Source of the DNA: Apostichopus japonicus
Taxonomy: Eukaryota; Echinodermata; Holothuroidea; Aspidochirotida; Stichopodidae
Reading direction: 5' to 3'
DNA: 64,000 bases
NCBI RefSeq assembly: GCF_037975245.1
Contig: NC_092568.1
Location: 17,317,001 to 17,381,000, forward strand
Shown here: piece after piece, positions 38,101-50,700 of the stretch
Layout: each line of letters begins with the position of its first letter
How positions within the stretch are numbered: the stretch's first letter is position 1
Position numbers and translations under genes: made by a program
Notes under the pieces: generated by a model
Told to the model about the DNA's origin: nothing
The model's database searches: none
What the model saw: only the letters and a program-made list of their open reading frames with translations

Positions 38101-40894
38101 AGTAATGCTGAGAAGTATGGCACATTTTAGTATATCTAGCAACGTTTATTCAACAATTTACTACACAAATAAATGTGAAGACTTATATTGGTCTTATGTC
38201 TACAGTTGTATAACTTACAAACATTCTTCTTAGTTTCATTCAAACCTGACATACTTTAAAAAGGAATCTTGCATGCAAAGCAAATGTCATTAGTTTTGTC
38301 ATGGTTGAAGTGTAACAACATTGAATTTCAACTAATATTTCTGAATTCTTTTTCAGTCTCAGTGGTTCAATCGTTACAGCAAATCACTGGCCTCCTACAT
38401 GAGGTCGTTGGGAGAAGAAGGCTTAGATCTAACACAGGTAAACTTAAAATGTAGCTTTTGTAAGCATTTGCTTTTACTAATATGTCAAACTCTAATGGAA
38501 TTATTTCTGACTGTGGATTTCAACACTGTCTGCTCTCCTTTAGTAACGTGAAGAAAGAGTACAACTAATGCTCGCTTCTTCACATTGTAGTAAATTACTG
38601 GTTAAGCAATGGACAGGCTGTTTGTCAACTAAATGCAAAGATCTTCAAACTCATCAAATTCAGAAAGTGGACACCTGAAATGTATAAATTTAAGAGCAGT
38701 ACTCTTCTTGAAAGACAATATATGTTTATCAAGCTCATTATTTTGTGGTAGGTTTTATAGACCTAGAGAACTGATATTTAATACAGGGGACATAAAAAAT
38801 GGAAAAAGAAAGTAGAAAAAAGAAAAGAATGGTGTCTCCATGGTTCATACCCCATTATTATTCCATTACATACCCATTATGTACCACAAACATTGTAGTT
38901 GGCATTTGACCAAGTTTTCTGGGGTGGGGTTGGGGGGGTTGGGAAGGGAAAAGATGGCACACTGTAGGATTACAGGGGGATGGGTGGAGGCGTCGTTTAG
39001 TATCAGAGTGAAAGGTCTTATAGTGAACAAACTGGCCGATCATGTTCAGAAGACATACCATTTTGTAATAAAGACACATTTACACAAAGAAAGTGACTTT
39101 GGCATGCAGTGGCAAGTAAGTAATAAGCAAATTTGCATCTTGGTTCATCGTAGTGTTGTTATTAAAAGAACCTATTAAAAATTGGGATAGCCTTTTAATA
39201 TTTCTAGATAAGAGATGGTTTCTTGTGATTGAAATTTATCTTAAAATGTCTCAGAGCATGATGAAAAACTACTTGCTTAAGGGGACCATTTATTTTGTCA
39301 TACATTTTTTTTATTGCTTGACAGAATTTACAGAATTTCTTATAACTTAGTAATTTGAATATAACCAGATAAGTTATTTCTCACATATTCAAAGTCTCAG
39401 CATGCATGCCTTGCCTTCATTCCTTTTGTGTAAGTTAAAAACCAAGTGTCAATATTTTACACTTTTTTTTTCTCACTTCTGGTTATCTACAGGATAGGAA
39501 ACCACCTAAAAATCTCTTCATTCAGGTAATTTGAAAAATTTAAACTTATCTTAACTCCTTATATCTGTTGGTTTGCATAGTTACTGATAGTATAAAGTAT
39601 GACTATACAGAGGATTAGAGAGAAATTCACGCTTTGTTCAATATCCTATAGTTCTTTTTGTTTCTGTATGCTCTCCTGGAACACAAGATTCATACAAATT
39701 TTTGATCTTAGTTAAAACAAGCAATTTAGCAGATAATAGTGCCATTTCATGCTAAGAGTGAAATCCAAGATTAGATAATCAAGGAAATTTTTATAAACCT
39801 CCAGTGTTCAGAGCTTTGTTGCATGAACATCCATAATGGATGCTTAAAACATTTTCAGAGGGTCTGTATCTGTTATTTTGGATGGTATTTTGGAAGTAAG
39901 CATCAACACTTTAAGTCTTATCATACCACACTTCCATAATAATAGAGTCTTGCCTTGCCTAATATTCGCATAGACGGGTCCGGATTAAAAAATTGACAAT
40001 GTTTTCAATATTTTTGAATGGAATGATCTTTTAAAGCAATGATATACGACATCTATACACTCGCCTCGAAAAACACCCTGCTTTTTACAAATATTTTAAC
40101 AGGTTCGTTGTTTGATGGATTATGGAGAGTTTGAGACAGAAGATGGAACTCTTGTTGTGTTAAAGAAGAACAGTCAGGTGAGATTTGTGATCATGACGAT
40201 AAAATGACCAATCAAGATAGCATGTGTCTGTATGTGTGTACGTTTGTATGTGTGTAAGTCACGAGGATATAAGAAGTCAAAACTTAAGCATCTCCCATAC
40301 ATGTTGTTAAGGTACCTCCTGTGCAATATGCAATTTGCCTCTGATGGAGATCAAAGGTCACTTGATGTCAACAGAGGTCAAACTCGATACTTTGCAATGT
40401 AACAGTATTGTGCTAATTTCTCAAGTGACATGGGAACAACATACATCAATAAAATGTGTTAATTTTTTACAATTTTGAAGTCTTCCAATTTGCTTCTGAT
40501 GTGTGATTCATTGATAAGAAAATGAAAAAAAAAATATCATAGCAACAAATTGTTGATAAACAAAATCAGCTTCATTAACAACTTGCTTACTAACCATCGT
40601 CTGAAGGAAAGAAATCAACCAGGAGGTTGATTTAGCTTGAACAATTGTACTTTCACTTTGAGGGAGTATTGAGAAGGTTTTTGTAAAACTGCTGACCGAG
40701 TACACGATGTGCTTAATATGTTCAGTTGTCCTTTTAAAATTGTACAATTAGGAACCATTGATTTTGAAGCAATAGTGTAACTTAAGAAACTCATTTCTTG
40801 TTGTAACCTTGTTTTCTCTTCCCAGCATTTCCTCCTTCGGTCACAGTGTGAACCTCTGGTTAGGCAAGGTATCCTGGAACATATCTTATCATGA
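35117..40894 (+). CDS. GINS1: GINS1 / PSF1, DNA replication complex GINS subunit (complete, 8 exons)
   Basis: Exons: 35117-35191, 36081-36145, 36888-36989, 37738-37828, 38357-38437, 39493-39525, 40103-40177 and 40826-40894 (stop TGA). Spliced length is 591 bp, or 196 residues, the same as human PSF1. All junctions follow GT/AG and keep frame. The product starts [19 protein letters not shown], carries [13 protein letters not shown]-like [28 protein letters not shown] and YMRSLG, and ends [11 protein letters not shown], which I recognise as the PSF1 signature. Role: GINS (PSF1, PSF2, PSF3, SLD5) joins CDC45 and MCM2-7 to form the CMG replicative helicase in the nucleus. The helical A domain is N-terminal and the small B domain (from about [18 protein letters not shown]) contacts CDC45 in known structures. 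The gene is tail to tail with RALGAPA. Its start codon is only about 460 bp from satellite DNA. Confidence 0.96.
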
Positions 40895-43800
40895 TGATAG
40901 ATAGGCAAAAATCCATGTGTTGCTATGGCAACTGCTATGTGAGGCACCAGTGAATTTACAAAAGGGGTTAAACTGTAAAGAGATTTCACCTCATCAAGCA
41001 GCACAGCATAAAAGGAAGTTAAATGTATTCCAAGGAAACTGGCTGGAGGAAACGCAACATAGTTGAAGAGATTCATCGCAACTAAATATATGTTGAAGCT
41101 ATCCAGGCCTAAAATAATTGGTGTCCAACAAGTGATATACACTGATATGACTGTAAACATTCATATAGTGGCCAGCTAGTCAAATGAATCCTTCAGAATC
41201 CTTCATGATGTTATGATGGTTAGGAGAAGCACCTCTGATTGATAATCCTCAACTTTCAATTTTCTAGTATAGCAGGAATAGTTCTCTCAAATGAATGTAA
41301 GAATTTTGTAGAATGCTACTCAAGTATAAAAGGAAAAGGGAAAGCTGATTTTATCTTTATTTTCTAATCTCTTGAAGGCCATTTAAACCTTGTTATCATG
41401 GTTATCGGGATGGTATGCTACATTCTTGCAATATTTCACAGGCTACTGAACCTGGTGGCATTTGGAATATGGGAATTGTTCATAATGAATTAACAACTAG
41501 CAAGCCTGCTCAAGTATATTGTAACTTATTTGTTGCCTAAACTAAAAGATAAAAAGTTTGAAATTAAATGCATATAGTGGATGGAGTCTCATTAGTTATC
41601 AAAAAGAGGTTGGTTGGGAAGCATTCCCTTGGTGTACCAGTGGTATTCACCATTTTTTTTGTCAGGGATAGATAAAACAAAAATACTGACAAAATTCTGA
41701 ATTGAAACATTTCTTATTCTCACTGTGTATGAGTAATATCATGTGATGATATTACCCTTACTGGATTTGATGCCTTGGGATTATCCCCTCACTTTCAAAT
41801 GAAATCTGTTTGTAAATATTAAAACAAGTCATAGTTTGTATTCTAATTGAATTTTAATTGAATCTGTTTCATAATTTTGTTCATAAAAATGAAGAACCAG
41901 ACAGAAAAAGAGAAAAGAAAGAGTACTCTTTTTTTTTCACTGTTTTATTTTGATAGATTCAAACCAACCCTATAAACGGGTCGACCAATGATTCCATTAA
42001 GTTATCAATCAGCTTTGTTATGCCTGTCATGAACACATGACATGACGTAACTTACAAATATATATAGATATTTATATATATTTATATAAATTTTCCAATT
42101 AAGTCTTTTTTCTTTTCATCATTTACAGATTTCACAGAGATTCTTTTTTTTAAATTATTTAAGTTTCCTTATTTTTAAACAACCAATCCGAAAGAATGGT
42201 GTGGAAACCAAACAGAATACATTATTATTAAGATACACACAAAGTCCACCTAAGCAGTGTCGTAGTTGCTGCCTGCTGTATATTAATACCTAATATGTGA
42301 CTGATAATGCCACAATTTTTTTATGATGAATGCATCCATTCCATATGTAAAGGACCACAAAGTATGCATAGCTACTAAGCTAAAGCACCATTTGTATAAC
42401 AACAAATTTCATAAACACACATATATTTCGTACAAAAATGAATTCACCAGGACCCAAAATATTTGAGGTCGCATATTTCTGGCTCTCTTGAAAAATATCA
42501 TGAAATCAGAAAATGAAAACACTTTTTTTTATTTTTTTTATGTAGGATTCATAACGTACTATTTGCTGCCACCAACGATGTTGAATATTCTTCAAGCTCA
42601 ATGTTTTTTAATTAAGATATATATTATTTCCAAAAAAGAATAAAAATAAAATAAATAGATAGATAAAAATTATGTGCCTTGTGGAAAATGAACAGCATAG
42701 GCTATTAACAAAACCATGTACAATTTGGTTGATTCTTATTTGTGGTCGAGATGAATATTTAAAGAACATTTGAAATATTGGACACAGGGACAAAAATGGA
42801 AATTAGTTAATATTGAAGTGGGTAATACCTTGCTCATGAAACCAAAGTGGACTTTCAACTGTCCATTTCATTTGAATCCATCCTATTCAAACAAGAAACC
42901 ATCAAGGTTAAAAACTCAAACTGCACATGATAACATCATCTATGAAATCACTGGTATTCACATGGGAACAGTAATGCTTCTGTTCTTTGATTATGGACTA
43001 AAAACCAGATCAATTTCTTGTGTTTGTTTAATAAAAGAAAACTGTTCAAAGATAATGTGCCTTTCAAGCTACAACAAACATGGCTTGATGCTTATTTTGT
43101 TCAATGATGGGACACAATTATGAAAAGGGATTTCATAACGAACAATAACATTAGAGTGTCCCATTTACATGACTGTGTGAATCACTGAGACAAATCCAGT
43201 TGTGCATATTATAACAGTTTAATAGAAAAGTTAGGCGGCCTGAACTTTCCATCCTTGCAGAATGCTCTGCAAAGGCTCTCATCTAAAAAATATCTTGCTA
43301 GGAAACTGGACCTCCCCCATTCGGGAATTGCTATTTGATCTGTACATTAATACCCTGCTTGGGTTTCCTATTTAAACAGTCCGTCATTTGATGAGGCTAT
43401 TATAAAGTGTTCAGTGCCACCTCTGGCAAACACAGCTCTTGTATTAAAACAACTTTGTGTAAAACAATGGCAGAAAGGAAATGCTTGAGATAGAAGATTG
43501 TGCCTTGATACTCTGTCATCACAGTAGCCATTTTGAATAGAGAGAAAATGCAAGTTCTGAGTAGCTACACTGGAAAGAATGCCACCAGGTGTTTTGTGCT
43601 ATACTAAGAAGTAAAATGAGAATATACAAAACAAAAACAACAAACCAGAGAAAAACAACTAATAAATGGACAAAATTATCAAAGGTTATGAAGTAGCTAC
43701 CCTGTAAGAGTAGATGGTACAAGACTATTGAAAAAGCATTTTAAATAAACAGACTTGATGCTTGCATGTCATATTTTAGAATCATCTTCATGAGAAGTAG

Positions 43801-44717
43801 GGTCACGGATAGGAAGGGAGGGAGGGAGGGATGGGGGTGGGTTGCGGTTGAGGGATGGGGTTAAATTTCATGAAGACAGCCATGGGAAAAGTATTAAACT
43901 GGGTGGGTATAACTATATTGGTAGAAACTTAAAAGCATGCTTTAAGCTGTCGAGAAACCGATACATTTATGGAAGTGGTGTCAAATTCTTTTCCGAATGT
44001 TTCGTCGATGCCAAGAACAATACGAGACTCAGAAATAACCAGAAAATAGTTATAACGTTGTGCAGAATGGTGGATTCCTGTCGTAGTAGTGCAAAAATAA
44101 GTTGAATATCGGAGGAAAAGAAAAAAAAGTTGGACAATTTGGAAGTCTTGTTTTGTCTTACACTCTTCAGAGTAGTCCCTAGATTAATATTTAGCTGGTC
44201 AAAATACTACAATGGTCAAACTACGGCATCAAAAATGGCATGACGTCATAATCTCTAGATCGATTCATCGGCTTCTTAACCTCCATCGCTCCACTTCCGT
44301 TGCTAGCTTCTAGAATGTTTCTTCTTCCCCCTCGAGAGGCATTCCATAATATCAATAACTTCTGGGGATGAGAAAGGACGGAAAATTCCAGCATCAATCC
44401 AAGACTAGAGAGAGATTTAGTGACTAAAACAGCTTGATGAATGCATCATACATGTTATACTTTACCAATGCTGTTATGAAATGTGTAGAATCACACCATG
44501 AAAGTCAACTGCTCATACAAAGCTCTATTCTCTTTTAAGGGCACTGATGGTTGAAATAGGAAGGACTTCTGAAACTTTAGGGTACGTAGATATATATATT
44601 ATAATTAGGTAACACCAATATTCAGTTCTTGGTTTTTTTAATCTTGTTTTTTGTTCTCTTTTTAAAATATCACACCCAAGATGACACCTACCTCAATAAT
44701 GGAATGGGCCACCGATG
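40895..44717. other. Convergent 3' intergenic region between GINS1 and RALGAPA
   Basis: It should contain the 3' untranslated regions of both genes. No conserved coding sequence is recognised. It includes T-rich runs, AT-rich stretches near 42060 and a G-rich tract near 43805-43860. An antisense frame around 40900-41160 is hydrophobic and faintly receptor-like but too weak to call. Confidence 0.6.
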
Positions 44718-47700
44718 TCATGACGATGATGAGAGGTCAGGGGTCACTGATCCTGATGACGGTGTCTTTCTTTCCTTTGTTTTTGAACTGCTTGATGCTT
44801 GTTTCCCTGAGATTGATTCTTGTGATTGTCTATCACCTAAAAAGAAACAGACCAAAATAAATATCAATTAATATGAACAATAGTAGGAAAAATGTTTTTA
44901 GCAGAGATCATGGTTTGAAATGAATGCTGTGGTCGATTGGGCATATATGCAGTAGCATTTGTAGCAATGATACATAGCATCTGAGAGGTGATGGTTTGAT
45001 CCCTGGCCAGCCAAAGTAAGCTTAATCATCCCCCCATGCTTCCACTGATCCCCTTTGATCCCCCCTCCAAGGAAAATAGATTCATTCACTAAGCAATCCA
45101 CCACAAAACTTTGGACAGAAACATCTGTTGCATTCCTTTTATTTATGCTTTCAACTGCCAATTTAACCAAGCACAAAAGGCTAAATGAATTTTTTTTTTT
45201 ATGGAGTTCTAATGCTATTAAAGCCTTATTGAATTAATGACCTAACCCCTAAATTTTAAAAACCATGGTTGCTCTTTAATTTAACAAGAATATAGTACAT
45301 ACTTTCTTAGTTACATTTCATTCAATATGAAACTAATACATCATTTCTTAGTTACATTACATTCAACATGAAACTGATACATCATTTCTTAGTTACATTA
45401 CATTTAACATGAAACTGATACATCATTTCTTAGTTACATTTTATGTAACATGAAACTAATACATCATTTCTAATTTACATTTCATTTCACATGAAAGTAT
45501 TACCTATTATCTTAGTTACATTTCATTCAACATGAAACTAATACATTCATTTCTTCAATACATTTCATTCAACATGGAACTAATACATCATTTCTTTTTT
45601 ACATTTCATTCAATATGAAAGTATTACATAATATCTTAGTTACATTTCCTTGACAAATCATGTATTTTCATGTGACTACATACCATCTTTGCCAAGTGAT
45701 TTTAGGGTAGCCTGTCTCTCCAATGTCCCTGTTCCAGTTGATTTATTCGATGGATGGGTGTTCCCAGCGGTCTGGTAATGAGACGCCTTCTCCGAGGCGA
45801 TCAGCTTACCCATTGCTGGGTGCACAGGTGCCATTGGCTGGACTGCTTTATCCACCGAACCTGTCACAACAAGAGGTTCAATACTAGATGCGTTTCTAGA
45901 AAGCATATTGGTACTAATTCCACCATTTCTGAAACAACCTATAAGGACTATAGTTAAACAATTTGCATTTTTTAATTTTTTATTTCCATCACACTTTAAA
46001 CAGGCAAGCCTCTTTTGTAAGAATTTCTTGAAATAGGCCAAGATGATCAGCCTTTGGGGGGTGGGGTGGGGGAGAGGATGGTGGGGAGAGGGAGAAGCAG
46101 ATTTATGTGTATTAAAAAATGAACACTCTAAACATTAAAAAATGTCTTTAGTGATCCTGCAAGTGGACACAATGTCTTTACATCTTTGGTATAACTATAT
46201 TTGATCTAACGCCCAGGCTCCTACATCTGTCTTACTCGAGGAGAAATGAAAATCATGAGTGATGGATCACATTATCTCTGCCATCGCAGCATTGACTAGC
46301 AACTTCTTTTGTGAACAAGCAATGAGATGCAACATTATTCTTTACGACTGAGCCAAGAGCACAATGATTATAATGTGTCTTACCTGAAGGGCTATGGCTT
46401 TGTGAACCCCTGAGGCTGACAGAAACACCCTGGGATTTAATATCCAGCTTCAAGGTTGGCAGATTCTGGGTCGCTGCTATGGCCTGACCTGTTATAGGAA
46501 CAAATCAAATGACAGGAAGACAATATGTAGTCTTCTATCGTCCACTATCGGCTATTGCTATTCATGTACTATTTGAAATTCACTTTAAAATTCTGGCCTT
46601 TTTTTCTTTCCTGCATTTTATTGCATTCACTGCCAGGTCATATCATGTTATGTTCTATGTGTCAGAATCATAACGCTCGCTTAAAAAAGTCTATTTCCAT
46701 AGACAATATTATTGTAACTTCCCTAAGTTTGCTACTTGTAACAATGTAGGCCTAGCCCATGTTACACAGCCTTTTGCCACCAAGCTGGCGGGGCTAACAT
46801 GTGTCCATCAGCCATGTTTGTGTGTTGAAAACGATTATGTCATACTTCCTAAATAGTCAGATATAATACTGCGTACTGAATGTGTAAGTCTCTGAGTCTG
46901 TAGTGTCATCAAAAGTGATATTTTTGAACTTCACAAAGACCTTAAGAAAAATAAAATTGCAGGGCAATGCATTTTTGTTTAAAAGTTGGAACAAATCCCG
47001 ACTAATTGGGAGGCATGGTGACCTTATCCCATTATTTTCCAGGGTACCATGTTGGTATGATACAAAATGAATCGAGAAACAGGCAGCATATTAAAGTCAC
47101 TGACCTTCTTTGCCTCACCTTGGACTGATTAAAAAGTAAAAAAAAAAAAAAAAGTAAATGTTACCTTGAGTGGATAATCTTCCATGCAGGTTGAGATGAG
47201 AGGGCAGGCCTGGTTTAGTCCTGGCTAACGGTTTATTGGCCACAGACGGCTCAAAGACATTGGCAGCAAACTGTTCAAACGAGGAGGGTTTCTTGTGGTT
47301 TTTGATGATTGTCTCTACATAGCGAGCTCTCTCCTCATAACTGATGGGAGCGGACGGTCAAGGAAGAGGCATCATTCAAAAAATATGTACGTTGCTACTT
47401 AGACCGGGGGTATCGTTCAACAGGATAGGTATCAATAATAACAGAACAAATCAACTTGACTTTTCTGCAATAAAAGTATTACTTTGTAAATGTTCAGAAA
47501 TTATGGAGGATATTCAGAAACTGTTTTAACTTTTTTTTTCTTTTAAACTTTTTTTTAAACTTTTAAACTTTTTTTTGTGGAATGGAAATGTTGATTGTGA
47601 TCTGACAAGGAATTTCTGTGGAATCAGATTCACAATTGCAGCGAGGTTCATAATGGAAATATAAGCTGAAAAAGTCTATCAAAGCTTAGACACAGGGGTT

Positions 47701-50700
47701 TAATAAGGGCAACAGCTAACATACCACAACATCATTGGTGTACACAGCTAAAAACACTGCCAAACCACAAAAGAAAAAACACAATGGGAATTCGAACATG
47801 CATGGCATCGTATGTAGAAAGTATGTGATACACAGAATGAGATTTCTGACAAGGATACAATCTTTGGTAATACGGAATCTGTAAACGTTTCCCTCGACTG
47901 GCGTTGATAGCGGTGGCACGGACCAGACCAGGAAGAACAATGTGGTCCACGATAGCACCATCAAAGAGGGGACCAAAGAAAGGCACCTGGCAAAAATTTG
48001 AAATAAATAAATTAAAAAATTACATTTCTCAGAGAATAAGTGGAGCCAGTAAACGAGGAAAACCCCACAAAATGGTTTACTGAATATATAGGAAATTTAT
48101 TTTTAAAATACAGATAAATGGAAAATGTTGGTCATATTTTTCCTTTCTATCAGATCACATCGTCTGTTGCCGATGCAACAAATTTCAACTTATTATCCAC
48201 TTGAAAGATGATGGTATGTCAGTTAATGAATTATCAGTATTAACAGTATAGAATATACCTCATATATGTAAACAAGATAACATGGACTTACAATCTACCC
48301 GCACAGAATAAACTGTTCACCAGTTACCGATGTCAAACACACACAGTTGCAAACTTTTCATTCAATTTTGGCGGCACTTTGCGTATCTTATCAATTTCCG
48401 TTTGTGAATTACTCCCAAGAAATCTACTCACGCCAGGTTTCATCTGAATCTGAATTCTGAACAGTTTGTTCTTCAGAGGATAAATTACGATGATGACATC
48501 ACCAAACTCTGTGGCTATGATTCCTCGTCGGTAGTCCCTGTTATGCTCCGACCAGACTATGTGGACCTCATCGTTACCCAGATGTCTCATCTGGAAGAGA
48601 AAAGGGGACAACAGACTTTTGAAGAAAACCATGGCAACCTACATAATGGAATCTATCCACTATATTTTCACAGAACATTCACATTGCAAATAAACATCAT
48701 TCATGCTTCACCCATGTCAACTGATCATGTGAAAACTGACCGATGGGTTGATACGAGACCAACTGGCCCTTTGAACACACATATGTTACAAATACCTTGT
48801 CGATTAATATTACGAAAAATTCATAAAGATGAGACTACTACGGGTCGGTACATATATAGTTTCGATGAAGAGTGTTTGACATCACCTAACAAGGAAAGGC
48901 ACTTGATGCAAACAGACCTCATGGCTCCCCATCTCCCCCTCTGACTCCTCAAAATAGTCCTCATATCTGGAACAAGAAACTTGAAAAGTGGGAGGTGGAC
49001 GGACATGTTGTCCAAAAGACAGTTTGACCATCAGCTCTAATGACATTTATATTCTAATTCAGAAGCTTGAAGCCACAACTTCAACCCAAGAGTTTTTTTT
49101 GTTTTTTTGTTTAATAGGCTCACTGATATGCTTCAGACTATAAATCATAGCTTTCTGCAATAGCTGTGAAGTACAGCAACTATATGATGTTTAAACATTG
49201 AAATGTTTGGAAAAAAGGAGAATAATTGCTACGAATTTTCTTTAGATGAATCTAAATAGCTGAATCCAACCTACCCCCCCCCCCTTAACATCCACTTATT
49301 CAAACTTGAAAGAAGACATTGATACCTTTTTGTTATTATGGTCTTCAGATCCTGATGGCATCCTGGTCGACACATGAAAGATGACTTCCACTGATGATGT
49401 CGCCCAGTATGGAGTCGTCTCTCCTGTACTGTGGTTCTTCTGTAAACCGCCCATAAACCCTGTGTGTGTTGCCAGATCAATCTGAGCAACGACAAAAAAT
49501 AATAATAATCATAATAATATTTTAAAAACAAAAGGAAAAAAAATTGTGAAAATTCCATAAAGAGATGCCCAATGGAGCAAACCATAATTGCAAATAAAAC
49601 AATCCTTTGTAAATGTATGCTAGCCTTTGAAAGAACATTCAAAATTTGGTCACTTGGAAAATATGCTGTCGTATGCTGGTTTTCTTACTTAAGGTGACGG
49701 GCCATCTCCAAACATGAAACAAGACTATAACCTAACTCAGTGTTACTACTGATTCAATCACTCTTTACCAAATCCAATTCTGCCAGCAATTGACCTATTG
49801 GTTTACTTTTAAGGATATGTTGAAACACTTCATTAATGTTTTTTTTTTGGCAATACACTACAATGGAAGTCTCTAAGTCTGTAGTGACATCACTGATCAT
49901 ATTTTAAATTCATTTATTATGATACAAGATGAATCCGCATTTAAAAACAACAAGTAAGCAGCTCACCATACAAAGATATCTGTGTTAGTACTACAAGTAG
50001 CATTGTATCAACTCTTCCAGACTTATGCTTGTCTTCAATCTACATCTGATGTAACTACTTTAATACGAACACAGAAACTTCCCAAACAGATAGAATTTGA
50101 CATTTGTAGCAATGTCAACTTGAGTCTATAATATTCTACAGAGTTTGAGATAATGTTGACAGAAGATATGCAGATTGGGGTATCCTATCAGCTAGGCTTC
50201 ATGGAAACAGCACTAATAACCTAATAGGTATCATGCAATTGCAATTGCAATTGCATATGTTTTAAAGGTTACAAACCTCCCAGCCAATCCCAGACACAAA
50301 GTTCTCATAAGCTTTACTGCCAGCGCTGTTAGACAGGACAGACATCTTGTCTTCTTGACCCTCCGCCACGTACATGACTGCAATCTTGTGAGTTTCTCGA
50401 CTACGGTCGAAATTTGAAAAAAAAAAAGAAAAAAGAAAAAAAAAGAGATACAAAAACAGGTTTTATCCATTCAATTGCAAGTTCTGCAATGAAGATTATA
50501 AAGACGTGGTTTCCTGCATTTAAAAATTGTAAAGAAAACAAAAAAAATGCTGACACAGCTAAAAAATGTTATACTTAGGTTACAACATGCAATCTCTGTC
50601 AGTCAAAAATCTAAAAAACTCACCACTGTCTAGAATCCAGATTTTTAAGTTCTCTTGCTAACTGGTCATTCTTTTTTAGGATATCCACTTGTGATCTGTG

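Noticed and set aside
40615-41160. 181-codon antisense frame with CWTP and NSLV motifs, faintly like a rhodopsin-type receptor
   Set aside because: It overlaps the last GINS1 exon and 3' region, the motif spacing is off, and no other transmembrane helices are found upstream. Chance is more likely.
42770-43123. 117-codon plus-strand frame in the convergent intergenic region
   Set aside because: No recognisable similarity or codon signal. It probably lies antisense to the RALGAPA 3' untranslated region.
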